A stretch of DNA of 64,000 nt from Acinetobacter albensis (GTDB taxonomy: Bacteria > Pseudomonadota > Gammaproteobacteria > Pseudomonadales > Moraxellaceae). The translations under genes and the position numbers were made by a program. Of the stretch, positions 8,977 through 18,263 are shown piece by piece (within the stretch, counting starts at the first letter, position 1; each line of letters begins with the position of its first letter). Under the pieces are notes generated by a model, which saw nothing but the letters and a program-made list of their open reading frames with translations, ran no database searches and was not told where the DNA came from. The DNA lies in contig NZ_FMBK01000004.1 in NCBI RefSeq assembly GCF_900095025.1, positions 62,001-126,000 of the forward strand. The letters run 5' to 3'.

Positions 8977-9609
8977 TTATTTATTGTTAACAGCTGCATC
9001 TGCATCAGGTTTAAAGTTTGCAATTGCTTTATCCAAACTCCCACCGTTACGTTTTACCGTTGCAGCAAACTGATTACGGAACTGTAAACCTAGATCAATT
9101 CCTGAAACATTGATGTTACGAATTTTCCATTGGCTACCTTTATCCACCAACTGGAAAGATACAGGAATTTTTTCACCTTTATTGGTAAAATCTAAAGTGA
9201 CTACAGGATTTTTGCTGTTTGTCGCTTTATATGGACGCAGGCTATAACTCTGATTTGAGAATTTAGCAAATGCACTACCATAATTTTCAATTAATGTTTC
9301 GCGGAAATTACGTTCAAATTGAGCACGTTGTGCGGCAGTACTATATTGATTGGTTGCATAGGTTCCCATCACAATACGCGTAAATGACTGAGAATCAATA
9401 TACGGATCAAGATTTTGACGAACAATACTTTTTACAGCTTCAGGATTATTTTGTAATTTCGCATGATCAGTTTTCAAGCGTGAAATTAAACCATCTGCAA
9501 CTTTTTTGACAAAAGCGGGTGGCGCTTCTGCAGGTGCTGCAAAGGCTGTTGCCGCGATCATGGTCGATAGAACACTTGCTGTGAGTGTTTGTTTAAATAA
9601 AGTATTCAT
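8977..9609 (-). CDS. mlaC: Periplasmic phospholipid carrier MlaC (Ttg2D family)
   Basis: MlaC ferries phospholipids across the periplasm between the outer-membrane MlaA complex and the inner-membrane MlaFEDB complex. A signal peptide is visible, MNTLFKQTLTASVLSTM then AATAFA, with likely cleavage before APAEAPPA. The mature part matches the Tol_Tol_Ttg2 domain (for example RQNLDPYIDSQSFTRIVMG and the basic/aromatic stretch near FRETLIENYGSAFAKF). The 210-residue length is normal. It lies 19 bases after mlaD. Identification is firm. Confidence 0.95.
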   Translation of the reverse strand: MNTLFKQTLTASVLSTMIAATAFAAPAEAPPAFVKKVADGLISRLKTDHAKLQNNPEAVKSIVRQNLDPYIDSQSFTRIVMGTYATNQYSTAAQRAQFERNFRETLIENYGSAFAKFSNQSYSLRPYKATNSKNPVVTLDFTNKGEKIPVSFQLVDKGSQWKIRNINVSGIDLGLQFRNQFAATVKRNGGSLDKAIANFKPDADAAVNNK

Positions 9610-9628
9610 TAAAATCTCCTCTCAAATA

Positions 9629-10297
9629 TTATTCAACAAATGAAGCTTCGGTATTTGCTGATTCACTCGATGTCTTTTCATTTGCTGCTGGTTCTGTTGA
9701 TTTACCTGCACCGCCAGTAATAAATTTGCTAATCAAATCTTCAAGATCCATCGTGCCTTGGGTATTGGCAATGCTTTCACCACGTTTAACGTAATTCAGA
9801 CCACCGCCTGGGACCACTTTCAAATATTTTTCGCCCAACAAACCATTGGTTGCAACCATAATATAAGCATCTTCATCAATGCTGGTGATGGAGCTCATGT
9901 TATCTAAGAGTTGTTTTTCCATTGTTTTTTGTTGTGTCGGTGCAGCTTCAGTATAGTCAGTGCTATAACGCAACTCTTCTAAGGCATTGTTGGTAACCGT
10001 TTTGAGCTGTTCTGCATTAAATGACGTCAGTTTACCATCAAGCTCAAAATGTACGGTGGCTAAACGTGAAACAGGGTCTAAAGTAATATCAGTTACACGT
10101 CCAATGGTGACACCACTCATGGTGACTTTAGCACGTGGTTTCAATCCATTAACATTATCAAACTGTGCCGTCAAAGCATACGCATCTCGTAAATTGGTTC
10201 CAGATAATCCACTGACTTTCATCGCAAGGAAAAATAAAGCCAATCCAAAAATAATGACAAAAATACCGACGGTCAGCTCACTTGTACGTGATTTCAT
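9629..10297 (-). CDS. mlaD: MCE-domain lipid transport protein MlaD
   Basis: MlaD forms the hexameric periplasmic ring of the Mla transporter. One N-terminal membrane anchor (residues about 9-28) precedes the MCE domain (residues about 38-118), with the conserved stretch NVNGLKPRAKVTMSGVTIG. A helical pore region follows, and then a Ser/Glu/Thr-rich C-terminal tail (from about residue 195) that looks disordered. The start codon overlaps the mlaE stop region by one base, so the genes are translationally coupled. The 222-residue length is in the Acinetobacter range. Confidence 0.95.
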   Translation of the reverse strand: MKSRTSELTVGIFVIIFGLALFFLAMKVSGLSGTNLRDAYALTAQFDNVNGLKPRAKVTMSGVTIGRVTDITLDPVSRLATVHFELDGKLTSFNAEQLKTVTNNALEELRYSTDYTEAAPTQQKTMEKQLLDNMSSITSIDEDAYIMVATNGLLGEKYLKVVPGGGLNYVKRGESIANTQGTMDLEDLISKFITGGAGKSTEPAANEKTSSESANTEASFVE

Positions 10298-11073
10298 TAA
10301 ACCCCTCCGAACATGACCGCAGTCAACACGAAATCAAAACCTAATACACACAATGATGAATACACCACTGTACGCGTTGTAGATGTTGCAATACCTTCTG
10401 AAGTAGGTTCACATGCATAGCCTTGATAAACTGCAATCCAAGTACAAATCAGTGCAAAAACAATACTTTTAATAATACCATTTACCACATCATGTCCAAA
10501 TTGAACTGCGCTTTGCATGCCGCTCCAATAAGAGCCTTCATCTACCCCTAAAAAATCTACGCCAACAATTTTACCGCCCATAATCCCAATTGCCGCAAAA
10601 ATTACGGTCAACATCGGTAAACTGACCACACCGGCCCATAACCGTGGTGAAACAATTCTTTTAAGTGGGTCGACACCAATCATTTCCATGCTCGACAACT
10701 GTTCTGTAGCTTTCATTAAACCTATTTCAGCGGTTAATGCAGAACCTGCACGCCCAGCAAAGAGTAAGGCAGCGACAACAGGTGCCAGTTCACGCAATAA
10801 GGTCAATGAAACCATAGTTCCCAGCATCGCTTCAGAACCGACATTGACTAAAATAGAATAGCCTTGTAAGCCCAACACCAAACCAATAAATAAACCAGAG
10901 ACCCCAATGATCAATAAAGACATGACCCCAATACGGTGCATTTGATAAATAAAAAGTTTAACGCCCAAACGAGTTGGCATAGAAAATAAAATTTGTAGCA
11001 ACATTACCGTTGCTACTCCAATTCCACGTACACGTTCAATAACGCGTCTACCTAATAAGGCAATGGCATTCAT
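10297..11073 (-). CDS. mlaE: Mla transporter permease MlaE
   Basis: Integral membrane permease of the MlaFEDB complex, 258 residues. Several hydrophobic helices are visible, and the MlaE/YrbE signature is present in the central region ([18 protein letters not shown], followed by [15 protein letters not shown]). Its start overlaps the mlaF stop by four bases (ATGA), and its stop overlaps mlaD, so the three genes are coupled. The missing outer-membrane partner mlaA is not in this window, as is usual. Confidence 0.96.
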   Translation of the reverse strand: MNAIALLGRRVIERVRGIGVATVMLLQILFSMPTRLGVKLFIYQMHRIGVMSLLIIGVSGLFIGLVLGLQGYSILVNVGSEAMLGTMVSLTLLRELAPVVAALLFAGRAGSALTAEIGLMKATEQLSSMEMIGVDPLKRIVSPRLWAGVVSLPMLTVIFAAIGIMGGKIVGVDFLGVDEGSYWSGMQSAVQFGHDVVNGIIKSIVFALICTWIAVYQGYACEPTSEGIATSTTRTVVYSSLCVLGFDFVLTAVMFGGV

Positions 11074-11885
11074 GAACGTACCTCATCACTTAAATAAGCT
11101 TGATGACTAAATTGATAATCGACTGGACCTTCAATGGATCCAGTCAAAAACTGACGTACAAAAGGTGAAGCATGTTGTTTTAATTCAGCAGGCGTCCCTT
11201 CACCTTGCACTTTTCCTTCTGCAACAACGTAAATATAATCTGCAATGGATAAAGTTTCTGCGACATCATGCGACACAATAATGGTGGTTAAATCAAGTGC
11301 TTCACGTAGCGAACGAATCAAACGACTTAGCACACCCATCACAATAGGATCCTGACCTGCAAACGGTTCATCATACATAATGAGTTCAGGATCGAGTGCA
11401 ATTGCTCGCGCTAAGGCAACACGACGATTCATTCCTCCTGAAAGTTCTGAAGGCATCAGTTGTTCTGCACCCCTCAAACCGACCGACTCCAATTTTAAAG
11501 CCACAATCTCAGCAATCAAGTGTTCAGGAAGTTGGGTATGAGCACGCAGTGGAAATGCCACATTTTCATAAGTGGTCATATCGGTAAACAATGCGCCACT
11601 TTGGAACAGCATCCCCATTCGTGCCCGTGCAGCAAACAATTCAGAACGTGACATACTGGCAATATCTTTACCATCGAGCAAAACCTGCCCATGATCTGGA
11701 ATGAGTTGCCCACCAATCAGCCGCAGCAAAGTTGTTTTACCCGTACCAGAAGGTCCCATAATGGCCGTAATTTGGCCACGACGAATGTTTAAACTAACAT
11801 TGTCATAAATGATACGTTCCCCACGTTTAAAGCTCAGGTTCTTTACCTCAATCAAAGATTGAGTTGAGGAGATTTGATTATTCAT
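11070..11885 (-). CDS. mlaF: Mla transporter ATP-binding protein MlaF
   Basis: ATPase of the Mla lipid transporter and first gene of the operon, 271 residues. All ABC motifs are present: Walker [10 protein letters not shown], the signature LSGGM (MlaF uses LSGGM rather than LSGGQ), Walker [15 protein letters not shown] and the switch histidine in IIVSHDV. A C-terminal extension after QFLTGS fits the tail that wraps the partner subunit in MlaF proteins. A -10 like TATAGT lies upstream at 11921-11926 on the minus strand. Identification is firm. Confidence 0.96.
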   Translation of the reverse strand: MNNQISSTQSLIEVKNLSFKRGERIIYDNVSLNIRRGQITAIMGPSGTGKTTLLRLIGGQLIPDHGQVLLDGKDIASMSRSELFAARARMGMLFQSGALFTDMTTYENVAFPLRAHTQLPEHLIAEIVALKLESVGLRGAEQLMPSELSGGMNRRVALARAIALDPELIMYDEPFAGQDPIVMGVLSRLIRSLREALDLTTIIVSHDVAETLSIADYIYVVAEGKVQGEGTPAELKQHASPFVRQFLTGSIEGPVDYQFSHQAYLSDEVRS

Positions 11886-12272
11886 AGCTGAGCATTTTCC
11901 TACATTTTTTCAGCTTGCCTACTATAAAGGATTAAAACTGAAAATGTTATCTTTAGCTAAGCAGCCTCAGACTTGAAGTATTTTGAATACATTTGAATAC
12001 TAATGTGATTATTAATGAAATACATCGCTAAATATAGGACGTTGTGTTACGAAAAAGAATGATAAATGTAAAATATGAAATTAAAAAATATGAGGATTAA
12101 AACAACATAAGGCATGATGACCTCTGAAATAAGGTGTAAATATTTTAAGAATTTTAGTATAGAAATTGGCAAATTTTAAGCAAAATTTGATTAAGTATAC
12201 ATTTCTTATGTTGTGTCATAAAAAAACCGGTGTTTCCACCGGTTTTTTTATATTTTAACGAAACCTAACGAA
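11886..12272. other. Non-coding region between mlaF and the RNA helicase gene
   Basis: This stretch holds the likely mla promoter (minus-strand TATAGT at 11921-11926), a direct repeat of TTTGAATAC at 11982-11990 and 11992-12000, and the helicase terminator near its right end. I see no credible open reading frame or RNA gene. Confidence 0.6.
12221..12248 (-). terminator. Intrinsic terminator of the DEAD-box helicase gene
   Basis: CCGGTG (12227-12232), loop TTTC, CACCGG (12237-12242), flanked by an A-run on the left, which reads as a T-run on the minus strand, and by T on the right. It lies 24 bases after the helicase stop. Confidence 0.9.
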
Positions 12273-14225
12273 TTAATCGTTAAATTTACGACGCGGACGG
12301 TCTTCACCACCAAACGCTGGACGCTCGGCACGTGGTTTATCATCAAAGCTACGACGTGGACGATCTTCACCGCCAAAAGTACGCTTAGGACGATCTTCAC
12401 CACCAAAAGTACGCTTAGGACGGTCATCACTGAATGAACGTTGTGGACGATCACCAAAACCACCTTCACGACGTGGTGCTGGACGATCACCAAAATCACG
12501 CTTAGGACGATCAGCATAGCTGCCTTCACGAGCTGGTTTGTAATCTACACGGTTACCACGGTTGTCATCATTCGAACGCGGTTTGTCACCAAAGCTACGT
12601 TGTGGACGATCACCGAAACCACCTTCACGACGTGGCGCTGGACGGTCATCAAATGAACGTTGTGGACGATCACCATAACCGCCTTCACGACGTGGTGCTG
12701 GACGATCACCGAAATCACGCTTAGGACGATCATCACCATAAGAAGGACGTTCGCCACGTGGTTTATCATCAAAACTACGTTGTGGACGATCACCATAACC
12801 GCCTTCACGACGTGGTGCTGGACGATCACCAAAATCACGCTTAGGACGATCATCACCATAAGAAGGACGTTCGCCACGTGGTTTATCATCAAAACTACGT
12901 TGTGGACGATCGCCACGTGGTTTGTCATCAAAGCTACGTTGTGAACGACCACCACCGAAACCGCCACGACCGCCATCACGACCACGACCACCGCCGAAAC
13001 CGCCACGACCGCCATCACGACCACGACCGCCGCCATCACGACTACCGCGTGCAGGAGGTGGAGATGGCTCAAGGCCTTCAATTTCAGATACATTCAAACG
13101 TGCATCAAGGAAATCTTCAAGTGCACGAATTTTACCGCGTTCACGATAAGTCGCTAAAGTAATTGCATTACCTGTACGACCAGCACGACCAGTACGACCA
13201 ATACGGTGTACATAGTCTTCATTTTTCATCGGTAAACCGAAGTTAATAACGTGTGAAATGGTTGGTACGTCAAGACCACGAGCTGCGACATCTGTAGCAA
13301 CAAGGATTTTTGCACGACCTTCACGGATACTACGTAAACGACGGTTACGAACCGTTTGTGGCATTGCACCATGAAGTGCAACTACTGATAAACCCGCTTC
13401 AGCAAGTTCTTCAGCCAACATATCTGTGTCTTCTTGAGTTGAAGCAAACACAACAGCTTGATCTACAGACTCATCAGACAACCAATGCGTAAGTAATTTT
13501 TTCTTGTGTTCGAAACCATCAGTCCAATGCAAAGTCTGAGTAATGTCTGTATTGGTAGAGTGACCAGTTTCGATCGCAATACGTACAGGATTATTCATCA
13601 TACGTTCAGCAAGCGTAATAATACGCGGTGCAAAAGTTGCAGAGAACATTAAAGTTTGTTTACGGTTTGCCGCTAACTCACCAATAGCTTCTAGGTCTTC
13701 AGAGAAACCTAGATCAAGCATACGGTCAGCTTCATCGACAATTAACGCATCAACTTGATCAAGTTTAATTTGACGACGGTTTACAAGATCTAGTAAACGA
13801 CCTGGAGTCGCTACAACTACTTGTGCACCTTTCAACTGTTGAATTTGTTTACCAAAAGGCATACCACCCATGATTGCAGCAACACGCACACCTTTCATAT
13901 GGCGTACTAATGCAATTGCATCTTGACATACTTGTTGTGCAAGTTCGCGAGTAGGTGAAATCACCAAAATATTTGGTTGAGTTACCGCTTTCATACGATC
14001 TTTAAAAGGTACAAGCGTATCTTGATTCGCTAAACCATTTAAAGTAGGAAGTAAGAATGCAGCTGTTTTACCAGAACCAGTTTGGCTTGATACAAGAAGG
14101 TCTTTACCTTCAAGTGCCGCTGGAATTGCTTGTTCTTGTACAGGAGTTGGTGTAGTAAAACCTAAACCTTCGATCGCTAGTGTTAAAGACTCATCGAGGG
14201 AAAAATCAGCAAAAGTTTTGCTCAT
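12273..14225 (-). CDS. DEAD-box ATP-dependent RNA helicase with long repetitive RGG-type tail (RhlE-like)
   Basis: The core (about residues 1-390) unwinds short RNA duplexes. It shows the Q motif, Walker A SQTGSGKT, TPGRLLDL, the DEAD box VDEADRMLDLGF, SAT, and HRIGRTGRAGR. These fit the RhlE/CsdA-like group best. The last 260 residues (40% of the protein) are low complexity: first GGRGRDGG/RGGFGG blocks, then many copies of DDRPKRDFGDRP, APRREGGYGDRP and QRSFDDKPRG. Such Arg/Gly/Asp-rich tails bind RNA and may drive condensates. A 120-bp unit is tandemly duplicated inside the tail (12661-12900). The gene has a long leader, as cold-inducible helicase genes often do. The exact subfamily name is uncertain. 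Confidence 0.93.
   Translation of the reverse strand: MSKTFADFSLDESLTLAIEGLGFTTPTPVQEQAIPAALEGKDLLVSSQTGSGKTAAFLLPTLNGLANQDTLVPFKDRMKAVTQPNILVISPTRELAQQVCQDAIALVRHMKGVRVAAIMGGMPFGKQIQQLKGAQVVVATPGRLLDLVNRRQIKLDQVDALIVDEADRMLDLGFSEDLEAIGELAANRKQTLMFSATFAPRIITLAERMMNNPVRIAIETGHSTNTDITQTLHWTDGFEHKKKLLTHWLSDESVDQAVVFASTQEDTDMLAEELAEAGLSVVALHGAMPQTVRNRRLRSIREGRAKILVATDVAARGLDVPTISHVINFGLPMKNEDYVHRIGRTGRAGRTGNAITLATYRERGKIRALEDFLDARLNVSEIEGLEPSPPPARGSRDGGGRGRDGGRGGFGGGRGRDGGRGGFGGGRSQRSFDDKPRGDRPQRSFDDKPRGERPSYGDDRPKRDFGDRPAPRREGGYGDRPQRSFDDKPRGERPSYGDDRPKRDFGDRPAPRREGGYGDRPQRSFDDRPAPRREGGFGDRPQRSFGDKPRSNDDNRGNRVDYKPAREGSYADRPKRDFGDRPAPRREGGFGDRPQRSFSDDRPKRTFGGEDRPKRTFGGEDRPRRSFDDKPRAERPAFGGEDRPRRKFND
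12661..12900 (-). repeat. Near-perfect 120-bp tandem duplication inside the helicase tail
   Basis: Bases 12661-12780 and 12781-12900 are identical except for one G/A difference (12711 against 12831). Each unit encodes 40 residues, so the frame is kept. Degenerate relatives of the unit continue on both sides. Near identity indicates recent duplication or gene conversion. Confidence 0.95.
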
Positions 14226-14510
14226 AGAGAGTGTTCACCCTAAATTGGGTGCTCCATTTAATAAATTACAATATGGACATCGGCAAAAAGCGGTACAGCA
14301 AATAGAGCTGAAAAATATGAATTCAGCAGCGATCCGAATAACGTCGATGTGGATATAACGCACACATGATTACGGCCGCAAACCTGAAGGAATCGCTTAA
14401 GCGATTGGGGCGCGAAGGATATGTCCTCTCTATGGACAGAACGCGCATACAATGATTAGAAGATAATGTTCAGGTAAAGAACGGAAATTTAAGTGCGTGG
14501 CAGCATGATA
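14226..14510 (-). promoter_or_regulatory. Long structured 5' leader and putative promoter of the DEAD-box helicase
   Basis: The nearest good -10 on the minus strand is TATCAT at 14505-14510, with a weak -35 about 16-17 bases upstream of it. That predicts an untranslated leader of about 270 bases. The leader contains a perfect 16-base palindrome, AATCGCTTAAGCGATT (14391-14406), and a small hairpin around GTCC/GGAC near 14430-14445. Long structured leaders are known for cold-shock genes such as E. coli deaD/csdA. The promoter call is inference from motifs only. Confidence 0.45.
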
Positions 14511-15020
14511 GCAGAACTTTTTTTAAAAGTAATCATTTTTTTCGATTAAATTCTTCATCCACACTGTTTTTTTCAGTAAACACCTATTCTACAACCCAAT
14601 TTAGTTTATTTTTTATTCAATTATATAAAATAAATTTTCTCTCTTTCAGTCTATTTATGAAAAATAAGTGATAAGTGATAAGTGATAAGTGATAAGTGAT
14701 AAGTGATAAGTGATAAGTGATAAGTGAGTAAATTCTATATTTAAGTTCATCGCATAAAAAACTATGCTAAATAGAATTCTTATCTAAGAAGTATCTGCTT
14801 ACCAAATACACTCCATTATACTTTTTTAAAATCAATTATTTAAATTTTTCCTATTCAGCATTGAGTAATTCCCCATCTACTTACTAAAATGTGAGATTTT
14901 ATAACGCAAATCGTTCCACCTCTTGTTATTCAGCATCACTACATCGCAAAAAACTATTTTTGTCTTAGGGTATACTTTCTAGAGCTTGATATGACGTTTT
15001 AACAATCAAATGATGCATTC
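14511..15020. other. Non-coding region between the helicase promoter and the suhB terminator
   Basis: Very A+T-rich sequence that holds the heptamer array (14664-14726). No open reading frame with a plausible ribosome binding site and no tRNA-like fold was seen. Confidence 0.6.
14664..14726. repeat. Nine-copy heptamer tandem repeat (ATAAGTG)
   Basis: Nine uninterrupted perfect copies of ATAAGTG occupy 63 bases, about 150 bases upstream of the predicted helicase promoter and downstream of suhB. Perfect short tandem arrays change copy number by slippage. No gene overlaps it. Confidence 0.97.
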
Positions 15021-15059
15021 AAAAATAAAAATGCCAGTCAGCTGAGAGCTGACTGGCAT
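15021..15059 (-). terminator. Intrinsic terminator of suhB
   Basis: A 13-bp perfect stem (ATGCCAGTCAGCT, loop GAG, AGCTGACTGGCAT, 15031-15059) is followed on the minus strand by a T-rich tract (15021-15030). It lies 41 bases after the suhB stop. Confidence 0.9.
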
Positions 15060-15100
15060 TTATTTAAAATAGCATTTTTATTTCACTATTTTGAATTGAC

Positions 15101-15931
15101 TTATTTTGCGGCATCGCCCCAAGCTGGAATGACTGCACGCATTAAAGGTTTTAACATTTTCATTGAACAAGCCAAGACCTGACCATTTTCCATTGAATCA
15201 CTACCGCCACGCGCATCGACAACTGTACCGCCTGCTTCTTTCACGAGGAGTTCACCCGCAGCGATATCCCAAGGTTTTAAACCAAGTTCAAAATAACCAT
15301 CGAAACGGCCAGCAGCGACATAAGCCAAATCTAATGCAGCAGAACCTGTACGACGATATTGCGAACCGGCATCAGTAATATTTAATAATGTTTCAAAATG
15401 GTTTTTCGCATAAGAAATAATTTCACCGTTACGTTGCGCACGGTAAGCATGACCTACAGCCATAAATGTATTTTCTAGGCTGTCTTTAACATTTACGCGA
15501 ATACGGCGCTGATTCATCATCGCCCCACGACCACGACTTGCAGAAAATAGCTCATCTTTCACAGGGTCATAAATCACACCGTGTTGAGTCACGCCTTTGT
15601 GCTGAACCGCAATAGAAATACAAAAATGTGGTACGCCATTAATGAAGTTTAGAGTCCCGTCAAGTGGATCGATAATCCAACACCAGTCAGCATCATGACC
15701 TTTGCCTTCTTGCATGCCAAACTCTTCACCTAAAAAACTGTGGTTTTTATAGCTTTTTTTAAGGGTTGCAATTGTTAATTCTTCTAAATAACGATCTACA
15801 CGCGTTACTGGACCATCAATACCTTTTTCTTCGACTTGTAGATCGAGTTTATGACGATTTTGATGCGCTTTTAAAAGCTCTTGACCAACTAACTGAGCCG
15901 CACGCGCAGCCATAACCACCATAGGTTCCAT
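15101..15931 (-). CDS. suhB: Inositol-1-monophosphatase family protein SuhB
   Basis: A 276-residue Mg-dependent phosphatase of the IMPase family. Metal-binding motifs are clear: GEEFG near residue 69, DPLDGTLNF near residue 88 and WDIAAGELLVKEAGG near residue 222. In enterobacteria SuhB also joins the NusA-containing rRNA antitermination complex, independently of its phosphatase activity; whether that holds here is not shown by sequence. The gene is followed by a strong terminator and preceded by the dxs terminator, so it is probably transcribed alone. Confidence 0.94.
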   Translation of the reverse strand: MEPMVVMAARAAQLVGQELLKAHQNRHKLDLQVEEKGIDGPVTRVDRYLEELTIATLKKSYKNHSFLGEEFGMQEGKGHDADWCWIIDPLDGTLNFINGVPHFCISIAVQHKGVTQHGVIYDPVKDELFSASRGRGAMMNQRRIRVNVKDSLENTFMAVGHAYRAQRNGEIISYAKNHFETLLNITDAGSQYRRTGSAALDLAYVAAGRFDGYFELGLKPWDIAAGELLVKEAGGTVVDARGGSDSMENGQVLACSMKMLKPLMRAVIPAWGDAAK

Positions 15932-15977
15932 TGAACACCCACTACAAATTTGAAGAAACTGATAAAGAATAATGCAT

Positions 15978-16013
15978 AAAAGCCCGAATATTTTAGCAAA
16001 TATGCGGGCTTTT
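15978..16013 (-). terminator. Intrinsic terminator of dxs
   Basis: AAAGCCCG(A/C)ATATTT arms around TTAGC form a long hairpin with A on the left and T on the right. It sits between the dxs stop (16044) and the suhB start (15931) and should end dxs transcripts. Confidence 0.8.
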
Positions 16014-16043
16014 AGGGAAAAAATGTTTCTAAAATTTGAGGCA

Positions 16044-17954
16044 TCACAAAGAAGCTGTTTGAGCTCGTTTTAACCAAGCCAATTCTATAGATTTTTCAAT
16101 ACCTTTAGCGTTTAGTCCGGCCTGTTCCAACATTTGCGCATGTGAGGCTTGATGCATAAAAGTATCAGCTAAGCCTAAATTTAATATAGGTTTAACAATT
16201 TGGGCTTGGGCGAGATATTCATTCACTGCACTGCCTGCACCTGCCATCACGGCATGCTCTTCGACTGTCACAAATAAGTTGGTACTTTCTGCAAGTTGCG
16301 AAATTAAAACTTCATCTAGAGGTTTAATAAAACGCATATTGACCACACGCACGCCAACATCATGCCTCAATGAAAGCGCTTGAGCTGCTTCGATAGCCGC
16401 ACTGACTCGACTCCCAAAAGCCAGAATACTGATTTGCTCATCGTGCTGTTCATTTAAACTTAATACGATTTCAGCTTTACCTAGGTCCAACGCTGTCAAC
16501 TGTTGTTGAATTTGAACACCGATACCGTTACCACGCGGGTAACGTACTGCCGCAGGGCCGTTATATAAGTATCCCGTATGTAACATTTGTCGACATTCAT
16601 TTTCATCTTTAGGCGCCATGATCACAATGTTCGGCACAGTACGCATAAATGCATAATCATAAGCCCCTGCATGTGTCGGACCATCTTCACCCACAAGGCC
16701 TGCACGATCTATGGCAAAGGTTACATCCAAATTTTGTAGTGCAACATCATGCACCAATTGATCATAACCACGTTGCAGGAATGTGGAGTAAATCGCAACA
16801 ACAGGTTTTAGGCCTTCACAAGCCATACCCGCAGCTAAAGTCACCGCATGTTGTTCTGCAATAGCCACATCAAAAAAACGGGTCGGAAATTGCTTTGAAA
16901 ATTGCACCATTCCCGAGCCTTCACACATCGCTGGTGTTATTGCAAGTAGTCGCTTATCTTGGGCAGCTTCATCACATAACCATTGCCCAAAGACATCAGA
17001 ATATTTGGGTACTGTACTCACAGCAGTCACTGTATTAATTTTATTAATCGCATGGTATTTAATTTGGTCTGATTCGGCAGGGATAAAACCTTTACCTTTT
17101 TTGGTGTAAACGTGAATCAGACGTGGGCCTTTACGCTTTTTTAAAGCTTTAAAAACTTGCACCAACTGTACAACATCATGCCCATCGAATGGACCGAAGT
17201 AATCAAAACCAATCGCTTTAAATAAATTATCTGCTGCATCTGTGGCAGCACAATGTAAGCGTGAGTTGTACAACCACTCTGGATGAGGTTGTATATATGC
17301 TTCACCCGCATCACTAATATTAACCGACTCGCCACGTGCCCAAATAGCAGCTAGATGTTTAGCAAATCCACCAGTACTGCATGAAATTGACATGTCATTG
17401 TCATTAAGTACCACCATTAAATCAGCTTGATGTGCCACTGCATCATTCATGGCTTCAAATGCCATGCCTGCTGTCATTGCGCCATCTCCAATAATCGCAA
17501 CAACATCACAAGGATCGTTTAAATAGCGACGTGCCAACGCCATACCTAAACCTGCAGAAATAGCGGTTGAAGAATGCCCTACACCAAAAGTATCAAATAC
17601 AGATTCTTCACGTGTTGGAAAGGCAGCCAAACCCGCTTTAGCACGGATGGTGGTCAGTTGTTCACGACGTCCCGTTAAGGCTTTATGTGGGTAAGCTTGA
17701 TGGCCTACATCCCAAATTAAACGATCATGCGGAGTATTAAAACAATAATGTAAAGCAACGGTTAGCTCGATAACGCCCAAGTTCGCACCGAAATGTCCCC
17801 CACTTTGACCTGCTGCATACAAAATGTACTGACGTAACTCATCCGCCACTTTTTCTAATTGGTCGCGCTCAAGTAAACGTAATTGTTGCGGATGATCAAT
17901 CGTATCCAGCAACGGTGTTATAGGGCGATGAGTAGGTATTTCTGTATACAACAT
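16044..17954 (-). CDS. dxs: 1-deoxy-D-xylulose-5-phosphate synthase
   Basis: This thiamine-diphosphate enzyme condenses pyruvate and glyceraldehyde-3-phosphate, the entry step of the MEP isoprenoid pathway, and also feeds thiamine and pyridoxal synthesis. Key motifs are [12 protein letters not shown] near residue 82, the ThDP/Mg motif [17 protein letters not shown] near residue 155, and [13 protein letters not shown] with the catalytic glutamate near residue 370. I start at ATG 17954 (636 residues, [11 protein letters not shown]), since the earlier in-frame start is a TTG at 17963 lying almost on the AAGG ribosome site. The last pathway enzyme, ispH, is also in this window. Confidence 0.96.
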   Translation of the reverse strand: MLYTEIPTHRPITPLLDTIDHPQQLRLLERDQLEKVADELRQYILYAAGQSGGHFGANLGVIELTVALHYCFNTPHDRLIWDVGHQAYPHKALTGRREQLTTIRAKAGLAAFPTREESVFDTFGVGHSSTAISAGLGMALARRYLNDPCDVVAIIGDGAMTAGMAFEAMNDAVAHQADLMVVLNDNDMSISCSTGGFAKHLAAIWARGESVNISDAGEAYIQPHPEWLYNSRLHCAATDAADNLFKAIGFDYFGPFDGHDVVQLVQVFKALKKRKGPRLIHVYTKKGKGFIPAESDQIKYHAINKINTVTAVSTVPKYSDVFGQWLCDEAAQDKRLLAITPAMCEGSGMVQFSKQFPTRFFDVAIAEQHAVTLAAGMACEGLKPVVAIYSTFLQRGYDQLVHDVALQNLDVTFAIDRAGLVGEDGPTHAGAYDYAFMRTVPNIVIMAPKDENECRQMLHTGYLYNGPAAVRYPRGNGIGVQIQQQLTALDLGKAEIVLSLNEQHDEQISILAFGSRVSAAIEAAQALSLRHDVGVRVVNMRFIKPLDEVLISQLAESTNLFVTVEEHAVMAGAGSAVNEYLAQAQIVKPILNLGLADTFMHQASHAQMLEQAGLNAKGIEKSIELAWLKRAQTASL

Positions 17955-18263
17955 ATATGGCAAAGCCTTCTAAAGCCTGGCAAATCCTAAGCTAGGTAAA
18001 ATGGGTTATTCGATCATCTAACCGAATTGTATCACCTTTAAATCAGCCACATTTCTAGCGATGCAGTTTTGAGGAATCCTCTCAACTGGGTGTTTATTCA
18101 TAAATTCAGATTATCCTGAATAATCTTACTATTTATCAACTATTATCGTGTGCTTTATACAAAAAAGAAAATCTTATCCATATTTTCATCATACCAGTTC
18201 TACCAATGGGCAATCATTCAGCTATACTTTAACGCATTAATGAACTATTTAACGGGTTAAACA
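17955..18263. other. Divergent promoter region between dxs and ribA
   Basis: Non-coding. A -10-like TATACT at 18223-18228 on the plus strand probably serves ribA, with only a weak -35. No flavin riboswitch consensus was recognised and no small gene is evident. Confidence 0.45.

Noticed and set aside
12661..12900. CRISPR-like or mobile direct repeats
   Set aside because: The 120-bp repeats are contiguous, in frame and part of the helicase coding sequence.
12248..13162. Several open frames on both strands over the helicase tail (Val/His-rich or Thr-rich peptides)
   Set aside because: They are out-of-frame or antisense readings of the RGG/DRP repeats. Their composition is a by-product of the repeat and they have no ribosome sites.
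14258..14452. A 64-codon minus-strand frame inside the helicase leader, considered as a leader peptide
   Set aside because: No good ribosome site and no sensible composition; the palindrome at 14391-14406 suggests RNA structure instead.
14664..14726. CRISPR array
   Set aside because: The repeat is a contiguous 7-base tandem without spacers, and no cas genes are present.
17955..18263. FMN riboswitch before ribA
   Set aside because: No RFN-element consensus could be recognised in the gap.
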